Origin: an uncultured Flavobacteriaceae bacterium
Lineage (GTDB): Bacteria > Bacteroidota > Bacteroidia > Flavobacteriales > Flavobacteriaceae
DNA: 6,365 bases
Assembly (NCBI GenBank): GCA_913031655.1
Contig: CAJWFY010000084.1
Coordinates: forward strand, 1 to 6,365
Direction of reading: 5' to 3'
The translations under genes and the position numbers were made by a program. Below are positions 1-5,830 of the stretch, piece after piece. Every line of letters begins with the position of its first letter. Position 1 is the first letter of the stretch. Below the pieces are notes generated by a model. That model made no database searches. It saw only the letters and a list, made by a program, of their open reading frames with translations, and was not told the DNA's origin.

Positions 1-1214
1 CCTAAAATTGAAAACAAAACTAAAATCATAAACACATACTGGTGACCCAACATTCCAGGATATTGATCTAAAAGATATCCAATAAGCGGGGTAGCAAAAA
101 TATCAGGTGTATATCCCACTACGGAAATTAAACCAACGGCTGTTCCTGTTAATGCAAGAGGAATATATCCTTCTTGCATGATAGAGAAATATAAAGCACG
201 AATAGCATAAGTCCCTGTAGCAACAATAATTAATGAAAAGAAGAAAACAAAATTCATGTTTAATTGAACAATTCCAAAGGCAAAAATCATTGATCCTATT
301 AGCATTGTAATAAAACCTAGAATAATAAAATAAATGTAACTTTTTTTATCAGCTAAAAAAGCAATAATTACACATACTAAAGGTCTTAGATATAATTGTA
401 ATGAACCAATATTTGCAGCTTCAATTTGATCAAAAAGCATTACTTCTGAAGCATATAAAGAATAAATATCTGTCACTTTGTATCCTACATAAGCAGAAAT
501 TATAATAATCATTATAAGCCACACCGATTTAATTTTTAAAACTGCTCTAATATTTGAGCTTGATGAGGAAACACTTTTATCTTCATTTTTATGATTTGAC
601 TTCATCAAAAAAAGGACTAACAAACCATTTAAAAACACAACAAATGAAGAAAACAAAATGACATATCTAAATGCTTCTTTTCGTTCACTTAAATTTGCAT
701 ATTCAATATCATTTGTTAAAAAAATAGAAAATATCAACACTCCTAAGCTTGCCATTGAAGCAGCAACTAACCCCCTTCCAGCATCTAAAAAACCAAAAGC
801 TTGTCCTTGATTTTCTGAACCTCCCCAAACACGGGTAGCCTTAATCATAGCACCCCAAAATAAAAATACAGTTGTAAAACCCCAGTAACCATATAAAAGC
901 TGTAAAACAAAATAAGATGGATAAGATGCTAAAACTAAACCTCCTAAAGATGTAAAAAAAAGTGAAGTTGCTATTAAAATTTTAGGTTGAAACCTATCAG
1001 AAATCACTCCTCCGTATACATAAGAAAATAAAGCTATTATCCCATATACAGAAAACAAACTTCCTAATTGAAGATTGCTTAAAGCAAACACTTCCAAAAA
1101 GGTAGGCCTGAACACTCTAGCTAAAACATATGGTAATAAAAAAACTAATTCTCCAGAAAGTATTAATAAAATTATACTTAAAAAAGAACCCTTTTTCAGT
1201 ACAGGGTCTTTCAA
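1..1214 (-). CDS. Major facilitator superfamily (MFS) transporter, 3' end outside window
   Basis: An inner-membrane MFS permease that probably moves a small solute; the substrate cannot be told from sequence. Reading leftward, 404 codons are visible and the frame is still open at base 1; most MFS proteins are 400-430 residues, so little is missing. The protein is a chain of hydrophobic helices. A clear MFS motif A (GGVISDRFQPK, residues about 68-78) lies between helices 2 and 3. A motif WGGSENQGQAFGFLDAGRG (about 130-148) resembles the loop in YihN-like permeases, and a hydrophilic Lys/Ser-rich central loop (about 205-225) separates the two halves. There is no in-frame ATG between the upstream TAA (1227-1229) and residue 123 (846-848). 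TTG at 1212-1214 is therefore the best start, giving an N-terminus MKDPVLKKGSFL. Family assignment is firm; the start and the YihN-like placement are less so. Confidence 0.9.
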   Translation of the reverse strand, partial: MKDPVLKKGSFLSIILLILSGELVFLLPYVLARVFRPTFLEVFALSNLQLGSLFSVYGIIALFSYVYGGVISDRFQPKILIATSLFFTSLGGLVLASYPSYFVLQLLYGYWGFTTVFLFWGAMIKATRVWGGSENQGQAFGFLDAGRGLVAASMASLGVLIFSIFLTNDIEYANLSERKEAFRYVILFSSFVVFLNGLLVLFLMKSNHKNEDKSVSSSSSNIRAVLKIKSVWLIMIIIISAYVGYKVTDIYSLYASEVMLFDQIEAANIGSLQLYLRPLVCVIIAFLADKKSYIYFIILGFITMLIGSMIFAFGIVQLNMNFVFFFSLIIVATGTYAIRALYFSIMQEGYIPLALTGTAVGLISVVGYTPDIFATPLIGYLLDQYPGMLGHQYVFMILVLFSIL

Positions 1215-1290
1215 ATTATATTGAATTTATTTCCTACAATATACACTAAATTTAAGTGAATAAATTTCTCTTTAGTTCTATGATCTAACT

Positions 1291-1319
1291 CAAATAAAGA
1301 TTTTAAATGATTAAAACAA
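1291..1319 (-). promoter_or_regulatory. Possible Bacteroidota-type promoter for the MFS gene
   Basis: On the minus strand TTG (1317-1319) is followed after 18 bases by TTTATTTG (1291-1298). The known Bacteroidota sigma-A consensus is TTG, 17-23 bases, then TAnnTTTG, so this is one mismatch away with correct spacing. It lies 76 bases upstream of the proposed TTG start. AT-rich sequence makes chance matches common, so this is a candidate only. Confidence 0.33.
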
Positions 1320-1345
1320 AAACACAATAACACTATATTTATATA

Positions 1346-1705
1346 ATGTCTGAATTCAAACTAGTTTCCTTATTATTAATGTCCTTATTTTATTTTATTG
1401 CTGGAGTTAGTCATTTTCGTAAACCAAAATTCTTTATAAGCATCACCCCTAGCTGGGTTCCTTTTCCTAAATCAATTAACTCAATCACTGGAATAATTGA
1501 AATAATCTTAAGTCTAGGTTTACTATTTGAATATTCAAGAAATTATGCAGTTATTGGAATAATAGCTTTACTGATTGTTGTTTTTCCTGCCAACATATAT
1601 CATTTTAAAAAAGCAAAGAAGAAAAAAAAATACGTAGCCTCTACTCTTCTTAGACTTCCAGTTCAAGGTCTTTTGATATATTGGGCTTATATATTTTTAA
1701 GTTAA
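1346..1705 (+). CDS. DoxX-like small integral membrane protein
   Basis: A 119-residue protein with four predicted membrane helices, at about residues 5-22, 45-62, 66-85 and 101-118. Family-like signatures are GVSHFRKP after helix 1, a GIIEI stretch in helix 2, PANIYHF (81-87) at the end of helix 3, and RLPVQ (103-107) opening helix 4. This pattern fits the DoxX/DoxD-like predicted membrane proteins (COG4270 type). Some members of the wider family are linked to quinone or sulfur oxidation, but most have no known role, so no reaction is assigned. Residues 88-95 are almost all Lys and form a basic loop between helices 3 and 4. The gene stands alone, divergent from the MFS gene by 131 bases and convergent with the PhzF-family gene. 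The ATG is the only sensible start and has no Shine-Dalgarno sequence. A TATATTTA at 1334-1341 is too close to the ATG to be called a promoter with confidence. Confidence 0.85.
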   Translation: MSEFKLVSLLLMSLFYFIAGVSHFRKPKFFISITPSWVPFPKSINSITGIIEIILSLGLLFEYSRNYAVIGIIALLIVVFPANIYHFKKAKKKKKYVASTLLRLPVQGLLIYWAYIFLS

Positions 1706-1808
1706 CTCAACTTTTCTACATTTTTAAAATTTAAGTATCATTAAAATTCTAGATTACTTAATATTAATTTCAACTCCACTGAAGATATTTTTAATTTAAT
1801 AATAACAA

Positions 1809-1835
1809 TTATTATTATTATTATTATATATATAA
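1809..1835. repeat. TTA microsatellite and TA run spanning the PhzF-family stop codon
   Basis: Six perfect TTA units fill 1809-1826 and are followed by an alternating TA run to 1834. On the minus strand the units read as six consecutive in-frame TAA stop codons, the first being the stop of the PhzF-family gene. The tract lies in the convergent gap between that gene and the DoxX-like gene. Such repeats can change length by replication slippage, but gain or loss of whole units here would leave the protein unchanged. Confidence 0.85.
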
Positions 1836-2609
1836 GTGGCCAACAGAATAGGTCTTTGCCTTTCCACTAATAATTACTCTATCTTTTTTATTTTCACAAT
1901 ATACAGTTCCTTTCCTTTTAGATAGCTGTGCTGCTACCATTTTATCTTTCCCTAGTATATTAGACCAATAAGGAATTAAAGAGCAGTGTGATGAGCCAGT
2001 AACGGGATCTTCTAAAATAGAAGATTGTGAAGTAAAAAATCTTGAAACAAAATCTGTACTTATTCCTTTTGAAGTCACAATGACTCCTCCTGTTCCTAAA
2101 TTAATTTTGTTAAAAAAATCAGTGTTTATCTTAATGTTTTTGATTTCATCTTGGGAATCATAAACCAACATATAGTCTCTAGATTTCAAAACATACTTAG
2201 GCTGAATATTTAATGATTTTTCAATTTCTAATGGCAATATTGATGTTTCTGGTTTCCTGGTCGGAAAATCAAGATGATAAAGATTATCCTTAAAACAAAC
2301 TTTTAAATTTCCACTTTTTGTATCAAACATCATAGTCTGATTTTTATAATTCAAAATTGATTTTAAGCAATGAGAAACTGCTAGGGTTGCATGACCACAA
2401 AGATCCATTTCAATTTCTGGAGTAAACCATCTTAACTTAATTTTATTATCACTTATAATAAAAAAAGCTGTCTCAGCAACTGCATTTTCTTTAGCTATAT
2501 TTAATAAAATTTCATCTGATAGCCATCTATCCAAGGGGACTACACAAGCAGGATTACCTTGAAAAGTTTTATCAGTAAAACTATCTATCTGGAATAACTC
2601 TAATTTCAT
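1824..2609 (-). CDS. PhzF-family isomerase/epimerase
   Basis: A cytosolic enzyme of the PhzF / diaminopimelate-epimerase-like fold: two similar alpha/beta-barrel halves with the active site between them. At 261 residues it has the usual family length. The N-terminal half carries QIDSFTDKTFQGNPACVV (residues 7-24), AETAFF with Glu46, and DLCGHAT with His73. The C-terminal half carries EDPVTGSSHC with Asp201 and Ser206. These four match the catalytic Glu45, His74, Asp208 and Ser213 described for Pseudomonas PhzF, so the enzyme is probably active. Nothing nearby makes phenazines; most family members outside phenazine clusters have unknown substrates, so the physiological reaction is not assigned. 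The ATG is chosen because it gives the standard MxLxxFQIDSFT start. It stands alone, with a 12-base palindrome 25 bases upstream of the start. The stop sits in a TTA repeat. Confidence 0.93.
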   Translation of the reverse strand: MKLELFQIDSFTDKTFQGNPACVVPLDRWLSDEILLNIAKENAVAETAFFIISDNKIKLRWFTPEIEMDLCGHATLAVSHCLKSILNYKNQTMMFDTKSGNLKVCFKDNLYHLDFPTRKPETSILPLEIEKSLNIQPKYVLKSRDYMLVYDSQDEIKNIKINTDFFNKINLGTGGVIVTSKGISTDFVSRFFTSQSSILEDPVTGSSHCSLIPYWSNILGKDKMVAAQLSKRKGTVYCENKKDRVIISGKAKTYSVGHLYI

Positions 2610-2634
2610 CTTTATTTAATTATCAATTTTAAAA

Positions 2635-2646
2635 CTCAAATTTGAG
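2635..2646. promoter_or_regulatory. 12-base perfect palindrome between divergent genes
   Basis: CTCAAATTTGAG is a perfect palindrome centred between 2640 and 2641, lying 25-37 bases upstream of the PhzF-family ATG and about 100 bases upstream of the outer-membrane protein gene. Its size and position would suit a dimeric repressor operator for the leftward gene. Symmetry and location are seen; the regulatory role is inference, and short AT-rich palindromes also occur by chance. Confidence 0.3.
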
Positions 2647-2744
2647 AACACTATAAATTTAAATATTTTATTACAAATGAAATAAACAAATAATTAGCTA
2701 TTATGTTTTTTTAAACTTTATTAACTTGCAAAAAAAATTAAATT

Positions 2745-3362
2745 ATGAAAAAATTTATATTAATTCTTTTATTTATTCCGTCAATTATAATAGCCCAAGA
2801 GGTTCCTGAAAAAGTGACTGTTATAAAATCAGATCAACAAATAGAAAACTTTACAAGTTCGTTAGGAAAAAATGAATTAAAAATTGATTTTTTAGATTTT
2901 TTAATAGGTCCTGCTCTAACCATTGGTTATGAAAAAATAAATAATTCTTCTTCTGGGTTCGGAACAACTCTTCTTTTAAACCTAGATGGCAACGACACAT
3001 CAGGAGATCTGATCAGAGACAAATTTGCCTTAACTCCATATTATAGATTCTATTTTTTACAATCTGAAGACTTTGGTGGTTACGGGATATTTGCAGAAGT
3101 ATTCACAAAATTTTCTTCTACAGAATATAAAGCCTATAATGGTCAAGGTTCAAGTAAAATAACAAACGATTTTGATATTGCACCAGGCTTAGCTGTTGGT
3201 AGAAAATGGATCAATAGAAAAGGATTTACTTTTGAACTATTATTTGGAGTTGGTAGAAATATACTTTATTCAGATGATGAAGATTACTCAGGATGGTATA
3301 GTGAAAGTAACAGAACTGCTGGAAAAGTTAGAGCAGGTGTCACGCTAGGAAAAAGGTTTTAA
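2745..3362 (+). CDS. Secreted outer-membrane beta-barrel protein, DUF3575-like
   Basis: A 205-residue exported protein. The signal peptide covers residues 1-17 (MKKFILILLF core), with likely signal-peptidase-I cleavage after IIIA and before QEVPEK. The mature part has a short polar N-terminus and then alternating beta-strand-like segments rich in Gly and aromatic residues: LIGPALTIGYEK (about 53-64), FALTPYYRFYF, GGYGIFAEVF, FDIAPGLAVGRKW, FTFELLFGVGR. It ends VRAGVTLGKRF, and a C-terminal Phe is the usual mark of an outer-membrane barrel. The layout resembles DUF3575-type barrels of Bacteroidota, with a 'GP...YE', 'YYR.YF' and 'GR' pattern, but no ligand or function is known from sequence. 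An A-rich leader precedes the ATG. The stop is only 2 bases from the stop of the convergent Kazal gene, with a small hairpin just beyond. Confidence 0.8.
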   Translation: MKKFILILLFIPSIIIAQEVPEKVTVIKSDQQIENFTSSLGKNELKIDFLDFLIGPALTIGYEKINNSSSGFGTTLLLNLDGNDTSGDLIRDKFALTPYYRFYFLQSEDFGGYGIFAEVFTKFSSTEYKAYNGQGSSKITNDFDIAPGLAVGRKWINRKGFTFELLFGVGRNILYSDDEDYSGWYSESNRTAGKVRAGVTLGKRF

Positions 3363-3364
3363 CA

Positions 3365-3598
3365 CTAATAGCTACAAGGTTTTCCTTGTTCTATACTTGT
3401 TGATTTCCATTTTAAATTACCTGCCTTTTCGGCCTTACAAGAATTAGAGTAAACTATATCGTTACAGGCACATACTGGCTCATAAACTTCAATACATACA
3501 GTGTCTGGATTAGGAGAAACATAACAATCTCCTAAAATTTCTTCGCCATCAGTACAAGAAATAATAAAAAGAAACAGTAATAAATATATATATTTCAT
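3365..3598 (-). CDS. Kazal-domain lipoprotein, 77 residues
   Basis: A small lipoprotein with a Kazal-type (serine protease inhibitor-like) domain. The signal peptide is MKYIYLLLFLFIISC, with the lipid-carrying Cys at 15, followed by acidic TDGEE. The domain uses six Cys at 25, 35, 43, 45, 54 and 75. The C-x7-C (35-43) and C-x10-C (43-54) spacing and the core VYEPVC...IVYSNSC are diagnostic. As in many bacterial members a Cys at 45 appears in place of the usual fifth Cys. By alignment to avian ovomucoid the P1 residue would be Glu37. Inhibition is inferred, not shown; many bacterial Kazal lipoproteins are untested. The start at 3596-3598 is preferred over an ATG at 3758-3760, because only the former puts the signal peptide at the N-terminus. 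It follows the nuclease gene by 7 bases, so the two are probably co-transcribed. Confidence 0.85.
   Translation of the reverse strand: MKYIYLLLFLFIISCTDGEEILGDCYVSPNPDTVCIEVYEPVCACNDIVYSNSCKAEKAGNLKWKSTSIEQGKPCSY
3374..3389. terminator. Hairpin at convergent gene ends, possible weak terminator
   Basis: ACAAGG, a TTTT loop, and CCTTGT form a perfect 6-base-pair hairpin starting 12 bases after the stop of the rightward outer-membrane protein gene. It overlaps the last codons of the Kazal gene on the other strand. On the plus strand it is followed by a moderately T-rich stretch without a clean T run. With only 2 bases between the two stops, any rightward terminator must lie inside the opposing gene, which makes this the best candidate. 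Confidence 0.35.
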
Positions 3599-3605
3599 AA
3601 AAAGA

Positions 3606-4226
3606 CTAATTACAGTTTGATTGGTATTTATCCCAGTTTTTATCTGTTGAAGTGTTTGGAAAATAGTAACAAGTTTGATTACCATTTGAAAATGTAAGAT
3701 TTTTCCAAAATCCAGTAGGAATATGAACACCTGTTGATCTAATAATATGGTTTTGAGCAAAGACTAAATCTATTCTAACGCTAATATTCCCCTGAGATTC
3801 AGACCAATCTCTTACCTGTTGCTCTAGCTGAGCCCACTCTCCTCTATTTAAATTATCAATTTGCATAGCACAATTAACAAATGAGAAAGTCTTGCTTAAA
3901 TTCTCTTCAGAATCACTAAAAGTAGCAGCTGGAGCAAGATGGCCCTTATCCCATTCGTTTTTGTAGTAATCATCGTTATCAGATGTTTTAACTCCTGTTT
4001 CTAAATAAAAATTTTTACTGCCTCTATCCACGTTCTTACTACGGTTAGAAACAGTGTATTCAATCCAATTTGGTTGTTCGTATATTTCATTATAAGAAAC
4101 TTTATAAATTCCCTTATCAATCATTACAATTTCACGTGGACCTTTATACTTCTCACCCTCAATTTCATCTTCTGTGCATGAAAAAAGAAATATAACAAAT
4201 AGTAATAGAATGTATTTTTTAAACAT
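3606..4226 (-). CDS. DNA/RNA non-specific endonuclease (NUC1) lipoprotein
   Basis: A metal-dependent, sugar-non-specific nuclease anchored to the envelope by lipid. The signal peptide ends FLFSC with Cys17, followed by the acidic run TEDEIEGE, which resembles the Bacteroidota surface-export signal. The beta-beta-alpha-metal core is WDKGHLAPAATF (92-103) with His96, then NCAMQIDNLNRGEWAQLE (118-135) with Asn127 and Glu135. Their spacing (31 and 8) equals that of His124, Asn155 and Glu163 in Anabaena NucA, so catalysis is likely intact. Lys replaces Arg in the DRGH motif. Only about 71 residues follow the Glu, some 40 fewer than in the Serratia and Anabaena enzymes, so the last helix region seems absent. 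The role is probably breakdown of external nucleic acid for nutrients or defence (inference). It heads a two-gene unit with the Kazal lipoprotein. Confidence 0.9.
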   Translation of the reverse strand: MFKKYILLLFVIFLFSCTEDEIEGEKYKGPREIVMIDKGIYKVSYNEIYEQPNWIEYTVSNRSKNVDRGSKNFYLETGVKTSDNDDYYKNEWDKGHLAPAATFSDSEENLSKTFSFVNCAMQIDNLNRGEWAQLEQQVRDWSESQGNISVRIDLVFAQNHIIRSTGVHIPTGFWKNLTFSNGNQTCYYFPNTSTDKNWDKYQSNCN

Positions 4227-4362
4227 TTAATTAAAATTTAAATAATACTTTAAAGTTATTAAATTGGATTTAAATAAATAATTTATAATCATCAAAACAA
4301 ACATTCTACACAGTAGGTTGAAAAAAATGATTATATTCAAGGCTTAATCAAAAAACATATTT
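4227..4362. promoter_or_regulatory. Divergent intergenic region between the nuclease unit and the NTF2 array
   Basis: This 136-base, strongly AT-rich gap must hold the promoters of both the leftward nuclease-Kazal unit and the rightward lipoprotein array. No good TTG/TAnnTTTG pair was found on either strand. Two AT-rich palindromes are present: TTTAATTAAA (4226-4235) at the nuclease start and ACTTTAAAGT (4247-4256). No hairpin, riboswitch or small gene is evident. Confidence 0.45.
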
Positions 4363-4890
4363 ATGAAAAATTTTATTTTATTATTTAGTCTAATTGGACT
4401 ATTTGTTTCCTGTGCTGATAATAATCACACATGTGAGGTTCAAACTAACGGATTTATTACAGGTTCTGATCAAACTATTATGATGGGTAGCCAAGCTACA
4501 GTTGAAGTATTTAAAAAATTTGATGCTGCTTGGGCAGTAAGAGATTATGAAACATTAAAAGCTCATATCGGTTCTGGTTCTTTTATTCATGACGACGGAA
4601 CAATCACAACTAATGGTGAAGAATTTGTAGCAAAAATTGATAATAGCTACCAAGCATCTCTAGAAACAGGAGAAGACTGGGGATGGACAACTAATTTTGC
4701 ATATTCAGTAAAACCAAGTGCTTCTAATGACCCTGAGAATACTAATACGCAAGGTGAATGGGTAAATGCTAGATTTACCGGTGCAGATGGAGCTGTATAC
4801 GAAGAATGGTATCAATTTGTTGAAGGTAAATTAATTAACTGGAGTTCTGCCAAGAGAGAATTAACAAAAGCTGAAGAGCTTAAAGAATAA
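4363..4890 (+). CDS. NTF2-like (SnoaL-type) lipoprotein, array copy 1
   Basis: A 175-residue lipoprotein with one NTF2-like domain. The signal peptide MKNFILLFSLIGLFVSC gives a lipid Cys at 17, followed by a short polar spacer. The conserved lead-in TNGFITGSDQTIMMGSQAT (28-46) precedes helix 1, VEVFKKFDAAWAVRDYETLKAHI (47-69). That helix has the W-x-x-(R/K)-D-(Y/L) pattern usual in NTF2-like domains. Strands follow, including TNFAYSVKPSAS, GEWVNARFTG and VYEEWYQFVEGKLINW, the last being the 'y.f.dGKi..w' closing strand of the family. NTF2-like folds bind or turn over small molecules, or only dimerise; no catalytic set can be named here. It is the first gene of a rightward run with a 12-base gap to its paralogue. 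It has an extra Cys24 and a charged C-terminal tail absent from copy 2. Confidence 0.82.
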   Translation: MKNFILLFSLIGLFVSCADNNHTCEVQTNGFITGSDQTIMMGSQATVEVFKKFDAAWAVRDYETLKAHIGSGSFIHDDGTITTNGEEFVAKIDNSYQASLETGEDWGWTTNFAYSVKPSASNDPENTNTQGEWVNARFTGADGAVYEEWYQFVEGKLINWSSAKRELTKAEELKE

Positions 4891-4902
4891 ATACAACTTA
4901 AT

Positions 4903-5412
4903 ATGAAAAAATTAATATTACTGTTCAGTTTAGTTGGATCAATAGTTTCATGTGAAAATACTAATCAACCATCAGAAAATATAACTAATGGCTTTATCAC
5001 AGGAACCGATCAAACCGTTATGATGGGAAGTCAAGCAACTATTGATTTATTTAATAAATTTAATAAAGCTTGGTTAAATAGAGATTATGAAACAATGAAA
5101 ATTCACATTTCTGATAACGGAATTTACAGACATGCCGATGGAATTATTACAAATAATGCAGAAGAATTCATTGCTCATTCAGAAAATAATTATCAAGAAT
5201 CATTAGCAAGTGGCCAGGAAGAAGTATGGATAACTAATTTTGCATTCTCAGTTAAACCTAGTGCTTCTGATGACCCTGAAATAACTAACACACAAGGAGA
5301 ATGGGTTTGTGCTAGATTCACAGGATTAAATGCCGTTTATGACGAATGGTATCAATTTGTTGATGGTAAGTTAGTAGACTGGACATCGTCAAAAAGAGAA
5401 TTAATTAAATAA
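4903..5412 (+). CDS. NTF2-like (SnoaL-type) lipoprotein, array copy 2
   Basis: A 169-residue tandem paralogue of the gene before it, about 64% identical by hand alignment (roughly 108 of 169 positions). The signal peptide MKKLILLFSLVGSIVSC places the lipid Cys at 17. The best-kept parts are TNGFITGTDQTVMMGSQAT (28-46), RDYET (60-64), TNFAFSVKPSAS (111-122), TNTQGEWVCARFTG (128-141) and VYDEWYQFVDGKLVDW (145-160). The least conserved are the spacer after the Cys (18-27) and the loop around residues 70-77. An unpaired Cys136 replaces Asn in the first copy. Protein divergence is spread across the domain, so this is not a recent duplication, and shared motifs suggest both are functional. The gaps to neighbours (12 and 10 bases) point to one transcript. 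The substrate or partner is unknown. Confidence 0.82.
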   Translation: MKKLILLFSLVGSIVSCENTNQPSENITNGFITGTDQTVMMGSQATIDLFNKFNKAWLNRDYETMKIHISDNGIYRHADGIITNNAEEFIAHSENNYQESLASGQEEVWITNFAFSVKPSASDDPEITNTQGEWVCARFTGLNAVYDEWYQFVDGKLVDWTSSKRELIK

Positions 5413-5422
5413 ACATAACAAA

Positions 5423-5824
5423 ATGAAAAAACTATTATTATTTTTATTTACAATCACTCTAATTGGGTGTGAACAAGTTCCGGAATCTAAAAATGAAGCC
5501 AAAGACAAAAGCTTTATAGTGGTTACCCTTAAGATTTCTAAGGGTAATCAACAAGCTGTTTTTGATCTTTTAGACAGTGAAATGGGTTTGCCTACAACTA
5601 AGGCATATGATGGTTGCCTTTCACTTGAAACAATCTATAACCCAAGCTCTAATACCATTGTAATCGTTGAAGAATGGGAAACATATGAAAAATATGGAGA
5701 TTATCTTAAATGGAGAGAAGAAGAAGATACTTCCAAAGCTTTAGCTAGTTTACTTGATTTTCTAGAGGGAGGAATAGATGGCTTTACTGTTTATACTGAT
5801 AACAAACGATATAAATCTTATTAA
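5423..5824 (+). CDS. ABM-domain (putative quinol monooxygenase-like) lipoprotein
   Basis: A 133-residue lipoprotein. The signal peptide MKKLLLFLFTITLIGC gives lipid Cys16, followed by a polar linker to about residue 30. The rest is one antibiotic-biosynthesis-monooxygenase (dimeric alpha/beta-barrel) domain: strand FIVVTLKISKG (31-41), helix NQQAVFDLLDSEM, then LPTTKAYDGCLSLETIYN (56-73), strand TIVIVEEWETYEKYGDYLKWREEE (78-101), and closing strand FTVYTD. The AYDGC and EEW(E/D)(T/S)...YLKWR pattern is typical of YgiN-like small monooxygenases. Cofactor-free oxidation of quinones or polyketides is known for some members, but the reaction here is unknown. Most relatives are cytosolic, so the lipoprotein signal is notable. 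It starts 10 bases after the NTF2-like copy 2 gene. A strong inverted repeat lies inside the coding region at 5521-5549. Confidence 0.85.
   Translation: MKKLLLFLFTITLIGCEQVPESKNEAKDKSFIVVTLKISKGNQQAVFDLLDSEMGLPTTKAYDGCLSLETIYNPSSNTIVIVEEWETYEKYGDYLKWREEEDTSKALASLLDFLEGGIDGFTVYTDNKRYKSY
5521..5549. repeat. Strong inverted repeat inside the ABM gene
   Basis: TTACCCTTA (5523-5531) and TAAGGGTAA (5539-5547) are perfect reverse complements separated by a 7-base loop. As RNA one G-U and one G-C pair extend the stem to 11 pairs. It covers the codons for residues 33-42 of the ABM protein, about 100 bases after its start. No T run follows, so it is not a standard terminator. It might affect transcript stability or translation of the cluster, or be a chance result of the coding sequence. 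Confidence 0.6.
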
Positions 5825-5830
5825 CATTAA

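Noticed and set aside
1334..1341. TATATTTA as a -7 promoter element for the DoxX-like gene
   Set aside because: It is only 4 bases before the ATG and has no TTG element at the right distance upstream.
1620..1632. Poly-A run in the DoxX-like gene as a frameshift site
   Set aside because: The frame is intact across it, the Lys-rich loop is plausible between two helices, and the fourth helix follows in the same frame.
1731..1761. Inverted repeat TTAAGTA / TACTTAA with a 17-base loop as a terminator of the DoxX-like gene
   Set aside because: The 7-pair stem has a single G-C pair, the loop is long and no T run follows. Such repeats are expected by chance in this AT-rich gap.
1824..2609. Phenazine biosynthesis locus around the PhzF-family gene
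   Set aside because: No other phenazine gene is present in the window, and PhzF-family enzymes are widespread in bacteria that make no phenazines.
3599..3760. Longer 131-residue version of the Kazal gene starting at 3760
   Set aside because: The extra N-terminus overlaps the nuclease gene in another frame and would bury the lipoprotein signal peptide inside the protein. The ATG at 3596-3598 gives a standard lipoprotein.
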